A DNA stretch of 5,336 nucleotides from Phyllobacteriaceae bacterium (GTDB taxonomy: Bacteria > Pseudomonadota > Alphaproteobacteria > Rhizobiales > Devosiaceae), in assembly GCA_012799265.1 (NCBI GenBank), contig JAAZLP010000439.1:1-5336 (forward strand), given 5' to 3'. Below the pieces are notes generated by a model that saw nothing but the letters and a program-made list of their open reading frames with translations, was not told the origin of the DNA and did no database searches. This document shows positions 1-4,763 of this stretch, piece after piece (position 1 is the stretch's first letter; each line of letters starts with the position of its first letter). Both the position numbers and the translations under genes were made by a program.

Positions 1-2
1 GC

Positions 3-494
3 AACCATGACCGCAAGGCGTTCGATTGCGGCACGCCGGAACTGAATGAGTATCTTCGCCGACACGCTCGCCAGAACCACGAGGGCGGCGGTTCCAAGAC
101 CTTCTTGGCGGTAGTTCCATCGCAGCCGCAAACCATCCTTGGGTACTACTCCATCAGTCCGGCCTCGATTGCCTTCGCCAAAGTCCCCGCATCGCTGACC
201 AAAGGGCTTGGGCGCTACGAGGTCGCCGTGTTCCGGCTTGCCCGTCTGGCCGTGGCACTGCCGTTGCAGGGTCAGGGACTTGGCGGTGACCTGTTGTTGG
301 CGGCGGGCGCACGGGCGCTTGCCGTGGCGGCTCAGGTTGGCGGGGTGGCGCTGGCTATCGACGCCAAGGACGAGAAGGCGGCTCGCTGGTACGAGCGCTT
401 CGGCGCAATGCCGTTGCTCGACAGCAGCCCGCTCAGCCTGATCCTTCCGTTCAAGACGATCATCGACGCTCTGGATGCTGCCCAAAGCGAATAA
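3..494 (+). CDS. GNAT N-acetyltransferase, TacT-like toxin type (5' end cut by window start)
   Basis: The frame is open from the first bases to TAA at 492-494 and gives 163 residues. Such proteins usually have about 160-175 residues, so roughly a dozen N-terminal residues lie outside the window. The N-terminal FDCG..ELNEYLRR.ARQN stretch (fragment residues 7-25) is typical of the GNAT toxins that pair with a ribbon-helix-helix (DUF1778-type) antitoxin. The acetyl-CoA pyrophosphate loop is QGQGLG at 89-94, preceded by the RLARLAV strand. ARWYERFGA at 127-135 holds the tyrosine (Y130) expected as the catalytic acid. Known relatives acetylate the amino group of aminoacyl-tRNAs and stop translation; that this protein does so is inference. 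The antitoxin gene would lie just upstream, outside the window. The TTG at 105 is internal to the conserved domain and is not the start. The recombinase follows 19 bp downstream on the same strand, so the two are probably cotranscribed. A non-toxin GNAT is possible but less likely given the FDCG motif. Confidence 0.85.
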   Translation, partial: NHDRKAFDCGTPELNEYLRRHARQNHEGGGSKTFLAVVPSQPQTILGYYSISPASIAFAKVPASLTKGLGRYEVAVFRLARLAVALPLQGQGLGGDLLLAAGARALAVAAQVGGVALAIDAKDEKAARWYERFGAMPLLDSSPLSLILPFKTIIDALDAAQSE

Positions 495-513
495 TTGACC
501 AAAGGATTCCCCC

Positions 514-2151
514 ATGATGCGCATTGCCCTTTACGCCCGCTATTCGTCCGAGAACCAGCGTGACGCCTCCATCGAGGACCAGTTGCGCCAGTGCCGCGAG
601 CGTGCCGAGCGCGAGGGCTGGACCGTGGTGGAGACCTATTCCGACCGCGCCATCTCGGGATCGTCCATGATCCGCGCCGGTATCCAGAACCTTCTGGCTG
701 ATGCGCAGATGGGTCGCTTCGACATAGTACTGTCCGAGGCGCTGGACCGCATCAGCCGCGATCAGGAGGACGTGGCCGCCGTGTTCAAGCGCCTGCGCTT
801 TGCGGGCATCCCCATAGTCACCCTGTCGGAAGGCGAGATCAACGAGCTTCATGTTGGGCTGAAAGGCACCATGAACGCCCTGTTTATCAAGGACCTCGCC
901 ATCAAGACGCATCGCGGCCAGCGCGGGCGGGTGGAGAATGGAAAGGCGGGAAGCGGTCGAGCCGCGTACGGCTATCGCGTCATTCATCAGCTCGACGCCA
1001 ATGGCGAGCCGATCCGGGGCGAGCGGGCGATTGTCGAGGAACAGGCCAAGATCGTGCGCCGTATCTTCCGCGAATACGCTTCCGGCAGAAGCCCCAAGGA
1101 AATCGCCTTCCAGTTGAACCGGGAGGGCGTCCCCGGCCTTCGTAACCGCCCATGGATCGACGCCACCATTCGCGGCAATCCCGTCGCGGGCACAGGCATC
1201 CTCAACAACGAGCTTTATGCCGGCGTTCTGGTCTGGAACCGGCAGCGATTCATCAAGAACCCCGAGACCGGAACCCGCGTCTCGCGCGTGAACCCGGAAA
1301 GCGAATGGATCAGGACGGAGGTTCCGCATCTGCGGATTGTCGATGACGAACTCTGGCAGGCGGTGCGCGAGCGCCAGCGCGGCATCTCGGCCCTGTATGG
1401 TCCCAACCATGCCAACACCCGTGAGGGTCGCGCCAAGCGGCTGCATCTGACCAACCGGCCTGTCACCCTTCTTTCCGGCCTGCTCACTTGCGGCTGCTGT
1501 GGTGGAAGGATCAGCATGGTGATGACCGACCGCTATGCCTGCCGCAACCATCTGCGTAAAGGTATCTGCGACAATGGCCGCACCATCCGGCGCGACGAGA
1601 TCGAGGCGCGTGTGTTGGCGGGCTTGAAAGAGAAGCTGGTATCCCCCGAGGCCGTCGCGGAGGCTGTGTGTGCCTATGCTAAGGAAACCAATCGGCTTAA
1701 CCGTGATCGCCGCGCACAGTCACAGACAGATCAGAAAGCGCTTGAGAAGATCGAGCGCGCCATCGCCGGCATCATGGCGGCAATCGAGGACGGCATGTAT
1801 CAGCCGTCGATGAAAGCGCGCATGGCCGAGCTTGAGCGCGACAAGGCCGAGATCATCGCCCGCATGGCGCAGGCCCCCGCCGATGTGCCGGATGTGCATC
1901 CCAACATCGCCAGCGTCTATCGCCGGAATGTTGAGCGGTTCACGGAAGCGCTCAACGATCCCGATGGTGGAAGGGAAGCAGCCGAGGCGTTACGCTCGCT
2001 CATTGGCGAGATCGTGCTGACCCCCGGCCCGAAGCGCGGCGAAGTTCATGCCGAGCTACGCGGCGAGCTTATGGGCATCCTCGCCTTCGCCACCGACCAG
2101 AAGCCGAAACAGAACATTCGTTTTATGCCGCCAGTGGCATCTTGTGACTGA
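514..2151 (+). CDS. Large serine recombinase (site-specific integrase/resolvase family)
   Basis: This 545-residue protein should cut and rejoin DNA at attachment sites through a 5'-phosphoserine link, integrating or excising a mobile element. The resolvase catalytic domain covers about residues 3-150. It contains YARYSSENQ with nucleophile S11 and R9, SDRAISG at 43-49, and LDRISR with R79 and R82. The Recombinase DNA-binding domain covers about 150-290, with YGYRV near its start and GILNNELYAGVLVWNR at 228-243. A zinc ribbon follows, with cysteines C326, C329, C343 and C352. A charged, Lys/Glu-rich helical stretch at about 390-455 is the probable coiled coil that controls integration versus excision. 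The first of two adjacent ATGs is chosen because AAAGGA at 501-506 sits 7 nt upstream. The domain order is complete and no catalytic residue is missing. The last codons (about residues 538-545) run antisense through the 3' end of the SRPBCC gene, so they may derive from the target site. No other integration gene is visible. Confidence 0.95.
   Translation: MMRIALYARYSSENQRDASIEDQLRQCRERAEREGWTVVETYSDRAISGSSMIRAGIQNLLADAQMGRFDIVLSEALDRISRDQEDVAAVFKRLRFAGIPIVTLSEGEINELHVGLKGTMNALFIKDLAIKTHRGQRGRVENGKAGSGRAAYGYRVIHQLDANGEPIRGERAIVEEQAKIVRRIFREYASGRSPKEIAFQLNREGVPGLRNRPWIDATIRGNPVAGTGILNNELYAGVLVWNRQRFIKNPETGTRVSRVNPESEWIRTEVPHLRIVDDELWQAVRERQRGISALYGPNHANTREGRAKRLHLTNRPVTLLSGLLTCGCCGGRISMVMTDRYACRNHLRKGICDNGRTIRRDEIEARVLAGLKEKLVSPEAVAEAVCAYAKETNRLNRDRRAQSQTDQKALEKIERAIAGIMAAIEDGMYQPSMKARMAELERDKAEIIARMAQAPADVPDVHPNIASVYRRNVERFTEALNDPDGGREAAEALRSLIGEIVLTPGPKRGEVHAELRGELMGILAFATDQKPKQNIRFMPPVASCD
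2121..2151. other. Probable element/chromosome junction (attR- or attL-like)
   Basis: The recombinase reading frame (plus strand) and the SRPBCC frame (minus strand) overlap tail to tail here by 29 bp. The SRPBCC protein breaks off right after its conserved RISHKMP stretch, where family members normally continue for some 20 more residues. Loss of a host gene 3' end exactly at the end of an integrase gene is what an integration boundary looks like. An imperfect 16-bp palindrome at 2125-2140 (ATGCC, 6-bp spacer, GGCAT) lies in this overlap and could be part of the crossover site; its centre is the CA at 2132-2133. The exact core cannot be fixed without the other end of the element. Confidence 0.5.
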
Positions 2152-2500
2152 TGCGCGCAATAGAGCCAGCCCCATCCTGCACGATCTCGATGGTCACAAG
2201 CGAATTGTCTTCCGCCTCCTCTTCCGGCGACACAAACCAGCTGAACGCAAGTTTCTGTGGCCGCTGCAACACCTTGTAATAACCCCAGGCGTCGGAGCCG
2301 TCGCGGCTATCCGCAAAGTGGTATCGCCCTCCCGACACCGCATCGACATCAACCCGCGTCACCTCGGCATCCGGCTCGCGCTCCCTAAGGTGAAGCGTCA
2401 TCCAGGCCTTCAAAGCCTCCGGCTTCGTCCACGCATCAAAAACCGCTTCCGGCGCAAGCGCCGCAAATCGGTGCTCAGCCCAAGCGTCTACAGTGCTCAT
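2123..2500 (-). CDS. SRPBCC/AHSA1-domain protein, apparently C-terminally truncated
   Basis: This 125-residue SRPBCC (START/Bet v 1-like) protein belongs to the AHSA1 group of small cytoplasmic ligand-binding proteins; the ligand is unknown. AEHRFAALAPEAVFDAWTKPEALKAWM covers the first strand and helices, GGRYHF and SDAWGYYKVL the middle strands, and LAFSWFVSPEEEAEDNSLVTIEI the later sheet. Relatives usually have about 140-160 residues and finish with a long helix containing GW..(M/L)L. Here the protein ends in ISHKMPLAA and lacks that helix, which normally closes the binding cavity. The missing part coincides with the recombinase gene end, pointing to truncation by integration. The start is the ATG at 2498-2500. 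It overlaps the upstream gene's TGA (ATGA) and has GGAGGGG 8 nt upstream. The longer open frame to 2581 only reads through the neighbour and is not used. It is transcribed with the upstream SRPBCC gene. Whether the shortened protein still folds is unknown. Confidence 0.82.
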   Translation of the reverse strand: MSTVDAWAEHRFAALAPEAVFDAWTKPEALKAWMTLHLREREPDAEVTRVDVDAVSGGRYHFADSRDGSDAWGYYKVLQRPQKLAFSWFVSPEEEAEDNSLVTIEIVQDGAGSIARISHKMPLAA

Positions 2501-2955
2501 TTGTAAAACCCCTCCCTGAACCGGATGCCATGCTCTTTCCAGACACGCATGGCGCAGAGCATGCCAGTCCATCCCTCGCAATTGCCATAGGACGCCTGCT
2601 GCCCCGCTTCATTCTCGCGCCATCCGGCCTCATGGATGGAAACCAGCGTGCGGCCGTCCTCGAGCCCCTCAAATGTCATCGTGACAGTGGTTGCATAATT
2701 GCCTGCCGGATCATCGTCGGGCGGCGCGTCCCACTGAAGGACGATCTTCTCGTCCGGCACGACCTCCACCACATGAACCGGAAACGCGCCGGGAAAATCA
2801 TGAAAATCCCAGGTGACCGTCGCGCCGGTCTCCAGCCGCCCCTGCGCGCCGCCAGTGGTGAAATAGGCCGATAGCTCCTTAGGGTCCGCCACCGCCTCGA
2901 ACACTTCATGCACCGGCCTGGCGATGCGCCCGCGAACCGTAAACTCATAAGCCAT
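2497..2955 (-). CDS. SRPBCC/AHSA1-domain protein (full length)
   Basis: This 152-residue protein has the complete AHSA1-type SRPBCC fold. It opens with YEFTVRGRIARPVHEVFEAVADPKELSAYFTTGGAQG, the usual first strand and the helix pair. Strands follow around ATVTWDFHDFPGAFPVHVVEVVPDEKIVLQW and TVTMTFEGLEDGRTLVSIHEAGW. It ends with the C-terminal helix NCEGWTGMLCAMRVWKEHGI. These proteins bind hydrophobic ligands in a cavity; no substrate can be read from the sequence. The ATG at 2953-2955 is preceded by GGAGGA (2963-2968, complement) with 7 nt spacing. It is first in a two-gene operon with the truncated SRPBCC gene and is divergent from the ArsR-type regulator across 49 bp. ArsR plus AHSA1 pairs are common in bacteria, and the regulator normally represses the pair. 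Here a palindrome in the shared region supports that. Confidence 0.92.
   Translation of the reverse strand: MAYEFTVRGRIARPVHEVFEAVADPKELSAYFTTGGAQGRLETGATVTWDFHDFPGAFPVHVVEVVPDEKIVLQWDAPPDDDPAGNYATTVTMTFEGLEDGRTLVSIHEAGWRENEAGQQASYGNCEGWTGMLCAMRVWKEHGIRFREGFYK
2509..2515 (-). promoter_or_regulatory. Shine-Dalgarno for the truncated SRPBCC gene
   Basis: The complement reads GGAGGGG, 8 nt before the ATG at 2498-2500 and inside the last codons of the upstream SRPBCC gene. It decides the start in favour of the short form and, with the ATGA overlap, suggests coupled but efficient translation. Confidence 0.75.
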
Positions 2956-2969
2956 GGTCGTATCCTCCG

Positions 2970-2996
2970 TTGACCGCCAATACGCTATGTTATAGT
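2970..2996 (+). promoter_or_regulatory. Candidate promoter of the ArsR-family regulator gene
   Basis: TTGACC (2970-2975) and TATAGT (2991-2996, five of six matches to the -10 consensus) are separated by 15 nt, somewhat short. Initiation 7-9 nt beyond the -10 falls at 3003-3005, on or next to the A of the ATG, which predicts a leaderless mRNA. The -10 lies within the palindrome, which fits autorepression. Confidence 0.4.
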
Positions 2997-3011
2997 TTTA
3001 TAACATGTCAA
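2984..3011 (-). promoter_or_regulatory. Candidate promoter of the SRPBCC pair
   Basis: On the complement a perfect TTGACA (3011-3006) is followed after 16 nt by CATAGC (2989-2984), a weak -10 with the central ATA. Transcription would start near 2977, leaving a leader of about 20 nt that contains the GGAGGA ribosome site. The -35 lies over the first codons of the ArsR gene, and the spacer is almost entirely the palindrome, so a bound repressor would block polymerase. The -35 is convincing and the -10 is not. Confidence 0.4.
2987..3006. promoter_or_regulatory. Perfect palindromic operator, probable ArsR-family binding site
   Basis: ATGTTATA (2987-2994) and TATAACAT (2999-3006) are exact inverted repeats of 8 bp around a 4-bp GTTT spacer. 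The site is AT-rich in otherwise GC-rich DNA. It lies in the only gap between the divergent regulator and its probable targets and overlaps the first two bases of the regulator start codon. Dimeric winged-helix ArsR proteins bind such sites. The link to this particular regulator is inferred from position. Confidence 0.75.
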
Positions 3012-3337
3012 ATGACGATGAAGACGACCTCATTTTCAAGGCTCTGAGCCATCGCGTGCGGCGTCGCCTGCTGGACGTTCTGAAGGTAGAGAGCATGACC
3101 ACCGGCGCACTCTGCGCGCTCTTTCCCGATCTCGATCGCTGCACCATCATGCAGCATCTTTCCGTGCTTGAAGAGGCAGGCCTCATCGTCGTCGAGCGTC
3201 GTGGCCGCGAACGCTGGAACCATCTCGACGCCCTTCCTATCCACGCCATCCACGAGCGCTGGATCGGCCCTTACGCCGCCTATGCCGCGTCCATGCTAAG
3301 CCGTCTCAACAAGGCCCTTCCCGAAGAGGTGTCTTAG
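3005..3337 (+). CDS. ArsR/SmtB-family winged-helix transcriptional repressor
   Basis: This 110-residue single-domain regulator begins with IFKALSHRVRRRLLDVL (10-26), the usual ArsR first helix block. The helix-turn-helix is at about 31-60 (MTTGALCALF ... LDRCTIMQHLSVLEEAGLI, recognition helix around 44-58), and the wing is IVVERRGRERWNHL at 61-74. The metal-sensing ELCVCDL motif of ArsR/SmtB is absent, and the two cysteines (C37, C46) do not form a known site, so it probably does not sense metal. Similar proteins sit beside AHSA1/SRPBCC genes and repress them; the signal is unknown. The ATG at 3005 is the only start that keeps the first helix, since the next methionine is residue 31. There is no Shine-Dalgarno, because the palindrome occupies that place. 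Together with the promoter position this suggests a leaderless message. allE begins 46 bp downstream on the same strand, so read-through into the ureide genes is possible. Confidence 0.92.
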   Translation: MSNDDEDDLIFKALSHRVRRRLLDVLKVESMTTGALCALFPDLDRCTIMQHLSVLEEAGLIVVERRGRERWNHLDALPIHAIHERWIGPYAAYAASMLSRLNKALPEEVS

Positions 3338-3383
3338 CGGTCAAACTGCGCTATCAAAGGATAAATTCGCTCACGAGCCACAG

Positions 3384-4199
3384 ATGTCCCGATACGCTAT
3401 TCCCGCCGCCGGCCTGCCTTCCCAGATGACCCTTCATACGGGTCGCGCCGTTTTCACCGAGGCCTATGCCGTCATTCCGCATGGCGTCATGCGCGACATC
3501 GTCACCTCCTACCTGCCCCATTGGCGCGACACGTTGGCCTGGGTCATTGCCCGTCCACTGAGCGGCTTTGCCGAGACCTTTTCCCAATATGTCGTCGAGG
3601 TAAAACCCGGCGGCGGCAGCGATCGGCCCGAACCCAATCCAGAGGCCGAAGGCGTCCTCTTCGTTGTGTCGGGCGAGGTCTCCGTCACCATCGAGGGCCA
3701 GGGCCATACGCTCAGCGAGGGCGGCTATGCCTTCCTGCCGCCTGCCTGCAACTGGTCGCTGATCAACCCGTCGACCGAACCCGCCCGCTTCCATTGGGTG
3801 CGCAAGCGCTATGAGCGCGTCGATGGCATCGACCTGCCGGCAGCCTTCGTCATAAACGAACAGGCCGAGCCCATCCGCTGGATGCCCGGCACCAATGACC
3901 GCTGGGGCACAACCCGCTTTGTCGAGCCGACCGACCTGCGCCACGACATGCACGTCAACATCGTCACCCTCGAGCCGGGCGCCGTCATTCCCTTCGAGGA
4001 AACCCACGTCATGGAGCACGGCCTCTATGTGCTTGAAGGCAAGGCCGTCTATCGCCTCAATCGCGACTGGGTGGAAGTTGAACCGGGCGATTTCATGTGG
4101 CTGCGCGCCTTCTGCCCGCAGGCCTGTTATGCCGGTCCGGAGCGGTTCCGCTACCTGCTCTACAAGGACGTCAACCGCCACGCCAAGCTCCCGTTCTAG
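3384..4199 (+). CDS. allE: (S)-ureidoglycine aminohydrolase (bicupin)
   Basis: AllE (also called UGHY or YlbA) converts (S)-ureidoglycine to (S)-ureidoglycolate with release of ammonia. This is the step after allantoate hydrolysis in purine and allantoin breakdown, in the cytoplasm. The 271 residues match the bacterial family length. Two cupin domains are visible. The N-terminal one is at about 60-140 (FSQYVVEVKPGGGS, EGVLFVVSGEVSV, GGYAFLPP). The C-terminal one is at about 185-265, with EETHVMEHGLYVLEGKAVY and PGDFMWLRAFCPQACYAG. The C-terminal domain has the Mn-binding set E206, H208, H212 and Q246. Its E-x-H-x3-H ... Q spacing fits the metal site known from plant ureidoglycine aminohydrolase. 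The start at 3384 retains the family N-terminus (RYAIPAAGLP); the ribosome site is weak (GAG near 3375). allA follows after 3 bp. The gap upstream (3338-3383) shows no convincing promoter or terminator, so expression may come from the regulator transcript. Confidence 0.95.
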   Translation: MSRYAIPAAGLPSQMTLHTGRAVFTEAYAVIPHGVMRDIVTSYLPHWRDTLAWVIARPLSGFAETFSQYVVEVKPGGGSDRPEPNPEAEGVLFVVSGEVSVTIEGQGHTLSEGGYAFLPPACNWSLINPSTEPARFHWVRKRYERVDGIDLPAAFVINEQAEPIRWMPGTNDRWGTTRFVEPTDLRHDMHVNIVTLEPGAVIPFEETHVMEHGLYVLEGKAVYRLNRDWVEVEPGDFMWLRAFCPQACYAGPERFRYLLYKDVNRHAKLPF

Positions 4200-4202
4200 G
4201 CC

Positions 4203-4697
4203 ATGACCGACCGCACGATCACCATCGAGCCCCTTACCAAAGAGGCCTTCGCCCCCTTTGGTCAGGTCATCACCCGCGAGGGCTGCAACCGCTTTCCCAT
4301 CAATCTGGGTATGACCGAGCGCTGCCACGATCTGGCTTCCATCGAGCTCGGCGGCGACAATCCCCGCCCGATGATCTCGATCTTCGATGGCAAGCCCTAT
4401 GCGCTGCCCCTGACGCTAAGACTCGTCGAGCGCCATCCGCTCGGCAGCCAGGCCTTCTATCCGCTCGGCCATTGCTCCTGGCTGGTCATCGTCGCTGAAG
4501 ACGACAATGGCGCGCCCGTTCGCCTGCGCGCCTTCCGCCCCGAGCCCGAACAGGGCGTCAATATCGGCATGAATATCTGGCATGGCGTCCTGACACCGCT
4601 CGATGACCCCGCCAGTTTCCTCGTTATTGATCGCGGTGGCGATGGCAACAATCTCGAGGAGCACCACTTTACCATACCGTGGACTATTAAGGCTTAG
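4203..4697 (+). CDS. allA: Ureidoglycolate lyase
   Basis: AllA splits (S)-ureidoglycolate into glyoxylate and urea, directly using the product of the upstream gene. The 164-residue protein has the normal length for this small family, which forms a cupin-like dimer. Recognisable family stretches are IEPLTKEAFAPFGQVI at the N-terminus (8-23), ERHPLGSQAFYPL (76-88), WLVIVAEDD (93-101) and GVNIGMNIWHGVLTPL (118-133), followed by FLVIDR (139-144). The ATG lies 3 bp after the allE stop with only a weak AGG at 4198-4200, so translation is probably coupled to allE. Urea made here would need urease or urea export, and neither is in the window. Allantoinase, allantoate amidohydrolase and permease genes are also not in the window. 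Confidence 0.95.
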   Translation: MTDRTITIEPLTKEAFAPFGQVITREGCNRFPINLGMTERCHDLASIELGGDNPRPMISIFDGKPYALPLTLRLVERHPLGSQAFYPLGHCSWLVIVAEDDNGAPVRLRAFRPEPEQGVNIGMNIWHGVLTPLDDPASFLVIDRGGDGNNLEEHHFTIPWTIKA

Positions 4698-4763
4698 AGC
4701 GATCCTTTCTCGCAACCCAAGTCCCCCTGCGCTAGTTTTTGTTGAAACCGTGAGGAGATCCAC

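Noticed and set aside
105..494. Short GNAT reading starting at TTG 105
   Set aside because: The frame is open upstream and encodes the conserved FDCG..LNEYLRR part of the same domain, so the true start is before the window.
460..1551. Long open frame of 363 codons on the minus strand opposite the recombinase
   Set aside because: It is antisense to a clearly recognisable recombinase, has no known family features, and arises from GC-rich codon structure.
2125..2140. Rho-independent terminator between the convergent genes
   Set aside because: The 5-bp stem is weak and is not followed by a T run on either strand (CTTG on plus, AAAA on minus).
2048..2506. Plus-strand frame across the recombinase end and SRPBCC gene
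   Set aside because: It is out of frame with the recombinase, antisense to the SRPBCC gene, and shows no domain features.
3338..3383. Promoter or terminator between the ArsR gene and allE
   Set aside because: GATAAA at 3360-3365 resembles a -10, but nothing like a -35 lies at the right distance, and no hairpin with a T run is present.
3354..4328. Open frame of 324 codons on the minus strand opposite allE and the start of allA
   Set aside because: Both plus-strand proteins are well-recognised enzymes. The antisense product has no recognisable domain and spans two genes, so it is a GC-driven shadow.
4698..4763. Promoter in front of the YbaY-META gene
   Set aside because: The best boxes (TCGCAA, 17 nt, TAGTTT) match the consensus at only 3 of 6 positions each. 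A promoter is likely somewhere here, but none can be supported.
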